A stretch of 64,000 nt of DNA, taken from contig NZ_SWKK01000011.1 in NCBI RefSeq assembly GCF_005144745.1, forward strand, positions 62,001 through 126,000, written 5' to 3'. Every line of letters starts with the position of its first letter. The first letter of the stretch is position 1. This stretch comes from Flavobacterium sp. ASW18X (lineage in GTDB: Bacteria > Bacteroidota > Bacteroidia > Flavobacteriales > Flavobacteriaceae). This document shows positions 19,016 through 28,139 of this stretch, in pieces. Under the pieces are notes generated by a model. The model saw nothing but the letters and a program-made list of their open reading frames with translations, did no database searches and had not been told where the DNA came from. The position numbers were made by a program, and so were the translations under genes.

Positions 19016-21325
19016 TTAAGGTATTATCTCAAGGTTATCAAAACGGTTTCCATCATAAGAACTGGCGAGCATGACATATCCATTTTTCTCTTGATACGAT
19101 GTCTTCATTACTCGCTGTCCGTCAACAAAAGCTTCAATCGCTTTCCCATTGAATTTCAACTGGAGTTTGTGCCACATTTTTGGGTCAAAATTGGCGATGG
19201 AACCATTTTGAAGTGTCTCTTGATCAAACAACATTTTCCAATCACCTTCTTTGGTCACTTGAAAACGATAGCCCTTCAAATAACTACCCGTGACCCTTCC
19301 ACCAATTTCCACATCACCGCCTTCGATAAATACATCTACACTACAGGTATAATTTTTCCAAGTGGCATCTCCAATTAAGGTATTGGGCTTTATATTGGAA
19401 CGTCGGTATACGCGCATCCAATCGTAACCCTGTTCAGGGACAATTTGTTTTAAGCATTGTGTCCCGTCTTCTTTAAGGGCGATTTCAAAACTGCCTGTTT
19501 GATCCGAATGGTATTTGGGCAAATCCCCAACTTTTCGGTCCTCATAACCTTCCTTATAGGGAAAAGGAAAAGACGTTTTGTCCGGAATTTCGTAACTCCC
19601 TTTTTGCTGTCCAGAGGTAGTTGTTAAGGAATAGATGCTTTGTGCATCCAAAGAAAGCCTAATGGTACCATTTTTAGGATAAATAGGTTCTTGTCCTATG
19701 AATTGTTCTTCCTTATTGGATTTCCAAATATTGATTTTACCGTTGGAGAGATTTTCCGCTATCTTGATTTCCACTTCTTCCTTGTTTTCGGTGCATAAGA
19801 TCAGGCTCCAATCCGTTCCATTGGTTTCTTTAAGTGCAACGGCACTTCCTTTGTAGGTATCGCTATCAAAAAGACCACAGGCATCATCTAGATACCTCCA
19901 ATTATGGGGTTCTGCAAATTGAGTGGTATGGGCAGTGGCCCAGATGGTTGGCCAAACTTCATAGTATCCGCTCCAGGGACTATTGGCTTTCATTGCCCCA
20001 GCCTTATCCCAGGTAACCGTTTCGTAGATAGATCCAATTGGAGCCCATATTAAGGTCTTCGTAATTCTATCCCTGATATAGAATTTATTGTACATACGCG
20101 CTAAATTCAACGCTCCAGCACCTCCCCAATCTTTGCCCGTCCAGCTCCAATCTTCACTGGCCCATAATGGTTTGCCAGTGTTTTTGGCTTTATCAGTAGT
20201 TGGCCGTCCTCGACCATCTACCATATTTTCATTGAATTCACGACCGGTGACATAATGATAACCAACGGCCTCCACTACATCATCAAAGGCTTTGTCGTTT
20301 TCAAATTCATTAAATATTTTCCAGTCACCACTATTGTCATCAGGCCCTTGTATTTTTACATTTTCATATCCACGGGCATTCAGTAATGGCCGAACATCAT
20401 TGACCAACCAATCCCTATTCGTATAATTCTCATTTTCCGCGGCCGCCACCCAATCTATATCCAACTGCCATTGTTTTTTCGCGACATCTAGAAATGTAAC
20501 AAAATACTCCGCAGATTCTTTGTTGAAAATGTTGGGCTTTAGATAAGCGGGAAAGCTCCATGGTAGGTATTCCAGAATCATATCCGGATTTCGATTTTTA
20601 GCCTCTTTCATCAACCAGAACTCATAACCTCTTGAAACGGGATGCTGTAGCTCTTCGCGGGTGATGGCATGGGATGGTTCTGAACCGCAGGTTGAATTCT
20701 CACCTCCACCCATTTCCACTTTTAAATGTTGAAAACCCGCTCCAAATTTTGGTTTGAATAAGAAATCTAAAATCTGACTTCTTGTGGGATCCTCATAATC
20801 ATATAATAAATCAGTGGAAGCGCCTGCGCTTACCCCTCCAATTCCTTCAAAAACCCTTCCTTTATCATCCCCATTCAGGGCTATTTTAACAACACCTTGT
20901 TCTTGATCAAAAACATGAGGTTTGAACGGGGTTTCAGGGTTTTCGATTTCAACCATCTCAAACCATGCCGGTTCGCTGTGCGTAACACCACGATTATTGC
21001 CCCAGGCCGTAACCATCCAATAAATACGCTGACCGGATTTTAAAGGCTCACCACAATATTCGAAGGGGCCGGTTTCTGAAGTACTGGTTGGGCCAGTATC
21101 CCAAATATCCGGGTACTGGAGTTTTTCAATAGAAGTGGCCATCATGATGCGATAGCCCCCTTGTTCGGTACTGTTCCCACCTGGAACAAACGTCCAACTA
21201 AAATGGGGTCTGGCATTTGTTATGCCCGATGGATTTATTTGATTCTCGCACTTCAAATTTTTGATTTCATGGGCATTTACCCAAAATCCGATAAATACGA
21301 TTAAAATAAGTAGCCGTGTTCTCAT
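19016..21325 (-). CDS. GH59-like glycosidase with GH78-type N-terminal module and C-terminal LamG-like domain
   Basis: The 769-residue secreted protein (signal peptide ending VNAH) has three parts. Residues about 20-140 are an Fn3-like module (LKCENQINPSGITNARPHFSW) nearly the same in motif as the N-terminus of GH78 rhamnosidases. Residues about 150-560 match the galactocerebrosidase family GH59 (FEGIGGVSAGASTDLLYDY, VEMGGGENSTCGSEPSH), with candidate acid/base Glu299 in AAAENENYTNRDW and nucleophile Glu391 in LWASEDWSW. The last roughly 190 residues form a LamG/concanavalin-like domain. Characterised GH59 enzymes are beta-galactosidases, but activity in this setting is open. It lies 10 bp after the GH106-like gene. 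Confidence 0.83.
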   Translation of the reverse strand: MRTRLLILIVFIGFWVNAHEIKNLKCENQINPSGITNARPHFSWTFVPGGNSTEQGGYRIMMATSIEKLQYPDIWDTGPTSTSETGPFEYCGEPLKSGQRIYWMVTAWGNNRGVTHSEPAWFEMVEIENPETPFKPHVFDQEQGVVKIALNGDDKGRVFEGIGGVSAGASTDLLYDYEDPTRSQILDFLFKPKFGAGFQHLKVEMGGGENSTCGSEPSHAITREELQHPVSRGYEFWLMKEAKNRNPDMILEYLPWSFPAYLKPNIFNKESAEYFVTFLDVAKKQWQLDIDWVAAAENENYTNRDWLVNDVRPLLNARGYENVKIQGPDDNSGDWKIFNEFENDKAFDDVVEAVGYHYVTGREFNENMVDGRGRPTTDKAKNTGKPLWASEDWSWTGKDWGGAGALNLARMYNKFYIRDRITKTLIWAPIGSIYETVTWDKAGAMKANSPWSGYYEVWPTIWATAHTTQFAEPHNWRYLDDACGLFDSDTYKGSAVALKETNGTDWSLILCTENKEEVEIKIAENLSNGKINIWKSNKEEQFIGQEPIYPKNGTIRLSLDAQSIYSLTTTSGQQKGSYEIPDKTSFPFPYKEGYEDRKVGDLPKYHSDQTGSFEIALKEDGTQCLKQIVPEQGYDWMRVYRRSNIKPNTLIGDATWKNYTCSVDVFIEGGDVEIGGRVTGSYLKGYRFQVTKEGDWKMLFDQETLQNGSIANFDPKMWHKLQLKFNGKAIEAFVDGQRVMKTSYQEKNGYVMLASSYDGNRFDNLEIIP

Positions 21326-21335
21326 AGAATTGTTT

Positions 21336-23609
21336 TTATTGATTTGATATCCAAAACATGCTACTAACTGGCGACAAGATTAACTCTGCCGTTGTATAGA
21401 CTTGATTTGCTTTGGTGGAATGATTCGTCTGTTGCAATGGAAGAATACTTCCGTCATGCGGATTGGCCTCAAACAACTCAATGTTACCTTTTAAAGTGAC
21501 CTTTGTTTCGATGGTTTCGTCACTTGAATTAGAAAAAAAATAAATATGTCGCCCATCCTTGATTTTATGGATGTAATTGAACTTGCCAAAATCAGAAGCC
21601 AAAACGGGGTTGGGCATAAATTGAACATCTTGGGTACCACCCATATTCAAGGCCTTTGCCAATAGTTTTTGGGTCGGCTTGGCAATATGCATGGCTTTAC
21701 CACCCTTATCGTTGGTATTGACCACAGACTCTTGGGTAGTTGGCACATTGGCATCTACATTAAAAATGGACTTAATCAACGCCTGTACTTCATTATCTTG
21801 GCCCATTTCAGCAGCTTTAAAGGGTAACTGTCCTGTTGAAATCACAAATCCACCTTTATCGTAATAGTCTTTGAGTTTTTGCAAGGTTTTTACCGAAGCT
21901 ACTTTACAGCCTGTTAGAATTAGGGTTTTGTAGGTTTGTTGGTTTTCGGTATTGTTGAGACTCAATGAACCTTCTTCGATACTATATTTTTCATCTAGGA
22001 AAAACTCGGGGTGAATAAACGTAAAATCTTGTCGTAAGTCATTGGTCAACATACCACTGACTTCTAAGTAATTGGTTTCGGGCGATATAAAAAAGCCTTG
22101 TCGTGGATTAGCAGGGTCTTCAAAACGGTACCAGCCCGCCAGTTCTTCAAAAGGATAAAAAACTCCTATTTCCGATACCCGTTTGCCACCTTGAAGCAAC
22201 ATACAGGCACGGCCAACAAACTCAGAATACTCAGGTAGTGCCGGCGCCAGTTTTTCACTGTAGGGTGAAACCAATGGAGAAATATATACCTGCTCTGGAT
22301 TATACCACAAACCATGGGGCACCACAAAATTCACTCCACGAGAAAACAAGTCCATTACCGAACGATACAGCATCAGCGAATCAAAGGATTTTTCTTTGTA
22401 CGCTCCATAAATCTCTGTGGAAACCACAGGCCTGTCATAATAATCCGCGGCAGAACTAATCAATTTGTGCCCATTTTGACCAAACTGATACCCGATGATG
22501 GCATCCGTCAACGGCATGGCCATATGCCTGTAAAATTTAAAGATATCGGCATTCATATCTATTGGGGTAGGGTCATAATTTCCCGGCGGATGCCCCGTAT
22601 CCTTTAAACCGTTTGCTTTGGCCCATTCACCTACCAATTTTGGAAAACCTTCCGCCAACAATTCTGCCCGGGTTTTAAAAAAGGCATGGCGTACCGATTC
22701 GGTCTGTGGGCCAATATCGTACCACAAAGTGGGATACCATGGTTTGGGGTCGTAACCATTGATTTCCTCAAATTTTTCATTGAATGAGCCCGTCCATGTA
22801 CGGGGGTGCTTCCAAAAGCCCACATCATCGAAAAATACTTTTCTGATGGTCTTCCCAAAATAGTTTCCAAAGTTCTTTTGGTGTATATCATACGTCAGTT
22901 CCATGAGTTTACCTACTGCTATGGTATCCAAATAATCCACCACGGGGTAGGCCTTGTGGTAACTATCCTTTACCAAAACAAAGCACATGACTTTCCAGAT
23001 TCCTGCTGGCAGGTCATAACTCAAATAATTATCTTTAGTAAATGGAGTAAGTTCAATTCTTTCCAAAGTTTCGGTATTCATGGCCACTATGGAAAGTACC
23101 TGCCCGTCGGGAAGTTTGTGCGTTATTTGCCTTGGCCCCCGGACCGTATGTTCAATTTTATCCAAGCGTTTCATGGTATGTTGGGGGTACAGCTCACCCA
23201 ATTGACCACCCGCCATACCACTGGGAAAATCATTATCGTCATATAAAATCACCTCCATATCCAATTCTTCAGCAGTCTCGAGAACATCTTGAAAACGCGC
23301 TAAATATTCAGGCGATAGAAATTTAGGCGTAGTACCGGGTCTTCCATCATTTTTAGGGGCCAGAGGCAAAACGCTTATACCACTAAAACCACCCAATTCC
23401 TTGGCATCTTTCATCTGCCGGCGAATACCCTCAGAAGTCAATTCTCCATTAATATGCCAAAAGGGCATAGGTTTAAAGGCGTTAGGTGGATTTTTAAAAT
23501 CATCAACAAGCGTTTTTGGCAACGCATTATTTTCTTTACTGCACGACATGAGAACCATCCCAAGCACTAAAAAGCATAAAAGATATTTAAAGAAGAAGGA
23601 TTGATTCAT
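21336..23609 (-). CDS. GH106-related glycoside hydrolase-like lipoprotein, short form
   Basis: The 757-residue protein starts at ATG 23609. A further in-frame start at 23642 would overlap the upstream sulfatase and displace the lipoprotein signal (VLMSC, Cys23). The segment AFKPMPFWHINGELTSEGIRRQM and the barrel motifs FFDDVGFWKHP and STEIYGAYKEK place it near GH106, but it is about 400 residues shorter than the neighbouring full-length enzyme. The C-terminal beta-sandwich modules of that enzyme are missing. It may act on a different linkage or substituent, and I would not call it a rhamnosidase without assay. It starts 2 bp after the sulfatase stop, a tightly coupled pair. Confidence 0.72.
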   Translation of the reverse strand: MNQSFFFKYLLCFLVLGMVLMSCSKENNALPKTLVDDFKNPPNAFKPMPFWHINGELTSEGIRRQMKDAKELGGFSGISVLPLAPKNDGRPGTTPKFLSPEYLARFQDVLETAEELDMEVILYDDNDFPSGMAGGQLGELYPQHTMKRLDKIEHTVRGPRQITHKLPDGQVLSIVAMNTETLERIELTPFTKDNYLSYDLPAGIWKVMCFVLVKDSYHKAYPVVDYLDTIAVGKLMELTYDIHQKNFGNYFGKTIRKVFFDDVGFWKHPRTWTGSFNEKFEEINGYDPKPWYPTLWYDIGPQTESVRHAFFKTRAELLAEGFPKLVGEWAKANGLKDTGHPPGNYDPTPIDMNADIFKFYRHMAMPLTDAIIGYQFGQNGHKLISSAADYYDRPVVSTEIYGAYKEKSFDSLMLYRSVMDLFSRGVNFVVPHGLWYNPEQVYISPLVSPYSEKLAPALPEYSEFVGRACMLLQGGKRVSEIGVFYPFEELAGWYRFEDPANPRQGFFISPETNYLEVSGMLTNDLRQDFTFIHPEFFLDEKYSIEEGSLSLNNTENQQTYKTLILTGCKVASVKTLQKLKDYYDKGGFVISTGQLPFKAAEMGQDNEVQALIKSIFNVDANVPTTQESVVNTNDKGGKAMHIAKPTQKLLAKALNMGGTQDVQFMPNPVLASDFGKFNYIHKIKDGRHIYFFSNSSDETIETKVTLKGNIELFEANPHDGSILPLQQTNHSTKANQVYTTAELILSPVSSMFWISNQ

Positions 23610-23611
23610 AT

Positions 23612-25177
23612 TTAATCTTTTGTGGTTTGACTGCCCCACCAATCTTCATTGGGCTGAAAATTGGGTTCAAGTATTTCCAAACGTTGTTGCTCCAAAGCTT
23701 TCCGCTTTTCTGTAGCCATTCGCTCTAAATAAACCCGTTCCTTTGCAGCATCGTAAAGTGGGTCTTTTTCGGGAAACTTAGCATCTACCCCATTCAAGAA
23801 ATCCATTAGCTCTTCATACAAAACCTTTGTGAGTTCTAGATTTTCCTCTGATATATTATTCTTTTCTGAAATATCCCTTTCCAAATCATACAATTCGTTC
23901 CGACCATCTTCATAGTAATGAATGAGTTTCCATTTCCCCTTTCTAATAATGGAGGATGGTTGCCCACCTTGATTTCCGTAATGTGGATAATGCCAGATTA
24001 GACTGCGTTCCTTTGTAGGCAATCCGCCCATCAGTGGAAGAAGGCTCATTCCGTCTTGATGTTGGCTAGGCATCAATTCCACCTCAACGGCATCTAAAAT
24101 AGTTGGATAGAGATCGGCAGCGGTTACCGGCACATTGGTCTCAACCACCTGATTGTCGAGCCAAGGGATTTTTATGAGGTAAGGCTCTTTAATACCTCCC
24201 TCAAACTGATAACCTTTACCCCCACGTAACGGAAGGTTGGATGTTGCATAATTATCCCCAGAAGCTACGCCTCCATTATCCGAAGTAAATACCACCATGG
24301 TGTTCTTATCTAGCCCCAGTTCCTCTAGCGATCGCAAAACATGACCCACGGCATCGTCCATACTTTCGACCAATCCGCCATAAATGGGATTGTCTTGAAC
24401 CTGGCGTATGGGCAGCACGGCCTCCATGCCATAACCCGATGCTGCCAACCCGTTGGCTGCAGCTTTATTTCGGTATTTGTTCCATTTTTCTTGGGTAGTC
24501 TGTATGGGTGCATGCACGGCATAAAAAGAAAGAAAGGCAAAAAAGGGTTGTTCTTTTTGGTCCTTCATAAAGGCTACGGTTTCTTTTGCCAACCGCATAC
24601 TTAAATTTTCACCAGGCTGTCCGTTCTTTAGCTTTGGATTGTTATACGGGGCAAAAAACCCCCCTTTTGGACTACCGGAGTCCCAACCGCCTACATTGTA
24701 CTCAAATCCATGGTCATCTGGCCAGGAACCTTCGCCGCCTAAGTGCCATTTACCAGCAAAAAAAGTGGTATACCCTTGTTCCTTAAGGGCCTCAGCTAAA
24801 GTGATATCTTCTGAAGGCAATTGCCTTACGTATTCCGGTGGCAAAAGCTGGTTGAATCTATTCCTCTTTCGCCATTCTGCACCTGTGGGAGCTCCAATCC
24901 AATCCGTAATTCCATGACGAGCAGTAAATTTCCCTGTCATAATACTGGCCCTGGACGGACTGCAAACCCTAGAGTTGGCATAGCCCTCGTTAAAAATGGT
25001 ACTTTCTTTTGCCAAAGCATCTATATTGGGGGTTTCATAAAATTTGCTGCCCCTGAAACTTAGGTCGTTATACCCAAAATCGTCCACAAGAATGAACAAG
25101 ACATTTTTGGTTGGTTTTACGTCTTGCTCACATCCTACAAAAAATAAGGCACAGAGAATTCCTATGAATTTCCTCAT
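23612..25177 (-). CDS. Sulfatase, S1_16-like
   Basis: The 521-residue lipoprotein starts at ATG 25177 so that the lipobox FVGC (Cys16) is near the N-terminus; an alternative start at 25213 adds 12 residues. The formylglycine site is Cys72 in VCSPSRAS, followed by IMTGKFTARHGITDWIG, which is typical of subfamily S1_16. Metal-binding residues occur in LVDDFGYND and VFTSDNGGV. The C-terminus is charged and helical (DAAKERVYLERMATEKRKALEQQ). It should remove sulfate from algal oligosaccharides in the periplasm. It is followed 2 bp later by the GH106-related gene, consistent with desulfation before glycosidic cleavage. Confidence 0.87.
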   Translation of the reverse strand: MRKFIGILCALFFVGCEQDVKPTKNVLFILVDDFGYNDLSFRGSKFYETPNIDALAKESTIFNEGYANSRVCSPSRASIMTGKFTARHGITDWIGAPTGAEWRKRNRFNQLLPPEYVRQLPSEDITLAEALKEQGYTTFFAGKWHLGGEGSWPDDHGFEYNVGGWDSGSPKGGFFAPYNNPKLKNGQPGENLSMRLAKETVAFMKDQKEQPFFAFLSFYAVHAPIQTTQEKWNKYRNKAAANGLAASGYGMEAVLPIRQVQDNPIYGGLVESMDDAVGHVLRSLEELGLDKNTMVVFTSDNGGVASGDNYATSNLPLRGGKGYQFEGGIKEPYLIKIPWLDNQVVETNVPVTAADLYPTILDAVEVELMPSQHQDGMSLLPLMGGLPTKERSLIWHYPHYGNQGGQPSSIIRKGKWKLIHYYEDGRNELYDLERDISEKNNISEENLELTKVLYEELMDFLNGVDAKFPEKDPLYDAAKERVYLERMATEKRKALEQQRLEILEPNFQPNEDWWGSQTTKD

Positions 25178-25219
25178 TGTAACCAAGCCGAAATCTGAAA
25201 TATATCTTGCCATCTATTG

Positions 25220-27211
25220 TTATTTATTTTCGATGGAACTCAGCAAAATGTGTTTCACATCAGCCACCGTTCCCAATCTTAAACCTCCATTAGTTGCGCC
25301 TGTAATCCAATACAGCACCATCCCTGCATCCGAGCAGTCCCATTTTCCTTTTTGAAATCTGACTACATCGTCCACCTCAGCAATCTTGCCTTGCAGCCAA
25401 ACCCATTGCACTCGTGGGTCCGGATGGTTTTTGGCCCAATCCCAATTTTCAATATTCACCTTTAGGTTCACGTTTTGGTCGGGAATACGCACTTCTTCCA
25501 CCCCGTAATCCAAAATCTGTTGCCATGAATAAAAATCACCGGCATCATCATTGGCAGGATGATGCGTCACCACTTTCACATATCGGTGTTTTTCTTTTTT
25601 AGAAGCATCCAAAGCGAGTCCGATAATATCGGGTTCTCCAGCTTCAATGATCCACAAAGGGTCATCGGCAGAAGAAGCATTTATCGCATTTGCCAAATCA
25701 GCTACTGTTTTTTCTTGTTGCCACTTGGCATCAAAAAAGGTGAGGTCATCAAATCCGCCCCACCGCCTAGCGGTTACATCACAAGCAGATTGCATAAGGG
25801 CATGACGTTCTCTTTCTGCGCGTTCAGATATGCGTTCCACACGTACCAAATCACAGCTATGGGAGTAATGCACCAACCTATCTTCGAGACCGGCAGCACG
25901 CAGTAGCGAAATGGAAACTGCAGTACCACCCAAATCATCAGGGTCGGGGGAATTCCCGTCGGCAACGATGGCAATTCGCCCTTTTGGTGCGTTTATGGTG
26001 GGTGGTTTGGAATTCCCCGAAACCAATACTCCCGGAGCATTGCTGACCAATTTGCCTTTACGTACAGGAGCAAAAATCAATCCTGACCAACGTGCCCTGG
26101 CCCATTCTTTACCGTCTTTACTACCAATTTTAGCCTTTACGGTAATCCTATCACCAGTTTGTAAGTTTACTTTCTCCCAAACCTTGTTGGAACCGTTTCC
26201 TTCAAAAAACAGTTTCTGTGATAGTTTGGGCGAGAAGGTTCCCAATTCTTTATCGTTAATCAACACCGTAAATTCGGATTGCCCATCATTTTCGCCTACC
26301 CCAACAAATACCACGTCATATAAACCACTTTTAAAGTTGAAATCCACTGAAGTGGAAGCTTCTTTGTTTTTATTGGGATTAATGGCAAACCACCTACCGC
26401 CTGCGTCTTTATAAAATCCTGTGTTTTGCATTGGAAAGTCAGCAACAGGCAATGTTTTATTTTCAATTACCGAAGTGCTTATGGTTTCGTAATAGGAAGG
26501 CTCCGGCCATTTGATTCTTGCTGGAGGACCTATCTCAGATGGTACAAAATCCTTATCTGTGGTCAATAAGAATCTATCCATCGCAAAACCATCCTCACGC
26601 ATACTGAATTCAATGTTGTGATGGCCCGCTGCGGGAATATCGAGGTAAATTTCATTAGGAACTCCACAATGCTCCTCTTTTGTACGTTGCTTGCTAGCCC
26701 ACGTCCACTGGTTTTTTCCATCGCACCATTGCATACGCTGCCCGTGCTCTGGCCATTCACCATTGATTCCCACATGTACGCTATTATCTTCACTGCCTGA
26801 ACTAAGTGCCCTAGACCATACGTAATAGCGCCCCGGGGTATTTATTTTAACACGATAGGTAACGATACCTAAAGCACCTGCTTCATTTGAAAAATTCTCA
26901 CCCTTTATTAATCTATCGACATGTGTTACCCTAGTATCGGGCAATAGTTGAATATAGCCGTAATTACCAGTTCCAAGGCTATGGTTTTCTTTATTGGTGG
27001 TTGGTGATTCGTGCTTGTTGAAGCGGTACCATTGTCGGGGGTCAGACTTTTGTTGTTTGAAATAGAATTCGGCCTCCACCGCTACCATGCCATCTTTTTC
27101 TTCAAAAAAGTGTTGTTCTTCCAAAAGGGGTAAGGACAAGACTGATTCTTGTGCCTCTAAAATGCTTATCTGCAACAAAAATGCAAACGCCAATGCGAAT
27201 TTCATATTCAT
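25220..27211 (-). CDS. Secreted protein with two carbohydrate-binding-like modules and nucleoside-hydrolase-like domain
   Basis: The 663-residue protein has a signal peptide (ending ILEAQ; an alternative start lies 2 codons in). Residues about 36-225 (MVAVEAEFYFKQ ... DGFAMDRFLLTTD) resemble the carbohydrate-binding beta-sandwich found at the end of GH115-type proteins. A second beta module spans about 255-375. Residues about 410-663 begin with IAIVADGNSPDPDDLGG, an Asp-rich motif similar to the calcium site of inosine-uridine nucleoside hydrolases, and contain further acidic motifs (EAGEPDIIG). Function is unknown. An N- or O-glycoside hydrolase acting on glycans is plausible. It is the second gene of the operon, 3 bp after the DUF1080 gene. 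Confidence 0.7.
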   Translation of the reverse strand: MNMKFALAFAFLLQISILEAQESVLSLPLLEEQHFFEEKDGMVAVEAEFYFKQQKSDPRQWYRFNKHESPTTNKENHSLGTGNYGYIQLLPDTRVTHVDRLIKGENFSNEAGALGIVTYRVKINTPGRYYVWSRALSSGSEDNSVHVGINGEWPEHGQRMQWCDGKNQWTWASKQRTKEEHCGVPNEIYLDIPAAGHHNIEFSMREDGFAMDRFLLTTDKDFVPSEIGPPARIKWPEPSYYETISTSVIENKTLPVADFPMQNTGFYKDAGGRWFAINPNKNKEASTSVDFNFKSGLYDVVFVGVGENDGQSEFTVLINDKELGTFSPKLSQKLFFEGNGSNKVWEKVNLQTGDRITVKAKIGSKDGKEWARARWSGLIFAPVRKGKLVSNAPGVLVSGNSKPPTINAPKGRIAIVADGNSPDPDDLGGTAVSISLLRAAGLEDRLVHYSHSCDLVRVERISERAERERHALMQSACDVTARRWGGFDDLTFFDAKWQQEKTVADLANAINASSADDPLWIIEAGEPDIIGLALDASKKEKHRYVKVVTHHPANDDAGDFYSWQQILDYGVEEVRIPDQNVNLKVNIENWDWAKNHPDPRVQWVWLQGKIAEVDDVVRFQKGKWDCSDAGMVLYWITGATNGGLRLGTVADVKHILLSSIENK

Positions 27212-27214
27212 GTT

Positions 27215-27958
27215 TTAGTACTCTTTTAATCTTATATTTCGATAGGCAATGGTCATGGGTGGTCCTGTATGTACCTGTACCCCAATCAAACCTTTGTTTT
27301 TTCTATTCTCCTCATCGTTATCGATAACCACACTCATCACCTGACCATTAATAATATGTACCATAGTATTGTCTCGAACAATGATATGGCATATGTTCCA
27401 ATCTTCATCATTGATAAATTCAAGCAAATCGTCTTTATCACCAATAGTGCCGTAGGCTTGAGGTTCTGTTTGATTTTTAATTTGTGAAAACTGCCCGCGC
27501 AAGGCTAAAAATTTTCGCCCTCGTTCCTCATAATTTTGACCGCTCCAACGGCCACCACCATCAATGTCACATTGATACCCCTTTAGCGCATGAGGGGTGT
27601 CTTCAACTTCCACACTTCTGTAGTTAATACCTGAATTTCCGCTTTTTGAAACCTTATATTCTAGTTTGAGTTCAAAATCAGCCGGTTGCCCCCCACGCCA
27701 AATTAAAAAAGAGTTTCGCTTGAGTAAGGTTTCCGAAGTAACCTCCCCAATAATATTGCCATCTTCTACGCGCCAATAGGTGGGGTCGCCTTCCCAATCG
27801 TTTAAGGTTTCTCCATCGAAGATGGAGGTAAAACCTATGGAATCCTCTTCAACCAACTGTGGAAACTTATGTTGGGCACAAAGTTGAAGGGCATAAAAAA
27901 TCAAGGCCATCATAAAGAGCCATTTGAAACCCCTTAGTGTTTGCTTATTACCATTCAA
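27215..27958 (-). CDS. DUF1080 (3-keto-disaccharide hydrolase-type) secreted protein
   Basis: The 247-residue protein has a single concanavalin-like DUF1080 domain ([25 protein letters not shown] ... NSGINYRS ... [11 protein letters not shown]). The start is TTG at 27958: it gives a basic n-region followed by [19 protein letters not shown], a good signal peptide. The first in-frame ATGs (27913, 27910) would leave too short a leader, and a stop codon lies just upstream. Family members hydrolyse or hydrate 3-keto-glycosides made by oxidoreductases, and such an oxidoreductase is encoded in the divergent operon. This is the first gene of a ten-gene minus-strand operon running to 9877. Confidence 0.82.
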   Translation of the reverse strand: MNGNKQTLRGFKWLFMMALIFYALQLCAQHKFPQLVEEDSIGFTSIFDGETLNDWEGDPTYWRVEDGNIIGEVTSETLLKRNSFLIWRGGQPADFELKLEYKVSKSGNSGINYRSVEVEDTPHALKGYQCDIDGGGRWSGQNYEERGRKFLALRGQFSQIKNQTEPQAYGTIGDKDDLLEFINDEDWNICHIIVRDNTMVHIINGQVMSVVIDNDEENRKNKGLIGVQVHTGPPMTIAYRNIRLKEY

Positions 27959-27991
27959 TTTTTAAAGTTTTTATGAAGTCATTGTCTTCGA

Positions 27992-28027
27992 GCAAGCTAG
28001 TGTTTTGACCTAATTATGCTATCCTGT
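27992..28027 (-). promoter_or_regulatory. Promoter of the ten-gene operon with ACAGGATAG box
   Basis: On the minus strand ACAGGATAG (28027-28019) is followed after 19 bp by TAGCTTGC (27999-27992), a partial match to TAnnTTTG. The -7 box begins 41 bp upstream of the TTG start. Confidence 0.6.
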
Positions 28028-28077
28028 GGTGTTTGGTACAAATTAAAATTTAGTGCCAATCATGCTGACATGAGACT

Positions 28078-28112
28078 ACAGGATAGTTTACGGTCAATAA
28101 AAGATAACTTTA
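28078..28112 (+). promoter_or_regulatory. Promoter of the DUF1080/oxidoreductase operon with ACAGGATAG box
   Basis: ACAGGATAG (28078-28086) is followed after 18 bp by TAACTTTA (28105-28112), one base from TAnnTTTG. Together with the minus-strand box at 28019-28027 it forms a divergent promoter pair. A weaker tandem copy ACATGAGAC begins 10 bp upstream. Confidence 0.65.
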
Positions 28113-28139
28113 GACCTATGCTTAATAAATCAAATACGA

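Noticed and set aside
23610-23642. Longer start for the GH106-related lipoprotein
   Set aside because: The upstream start overlaps the preceding sulfatase gene and would disrupt the lipoprotein signal at Cys23.
28019-28086. CTATCCTGT/ACAGGATAG inverted pair read as a terminator or transposon end
   Set aside because: The arms are about 50 bp apart in a divergent promoter region and each keeps the same spacing to its own -7 box, so promoter elements explain them better.
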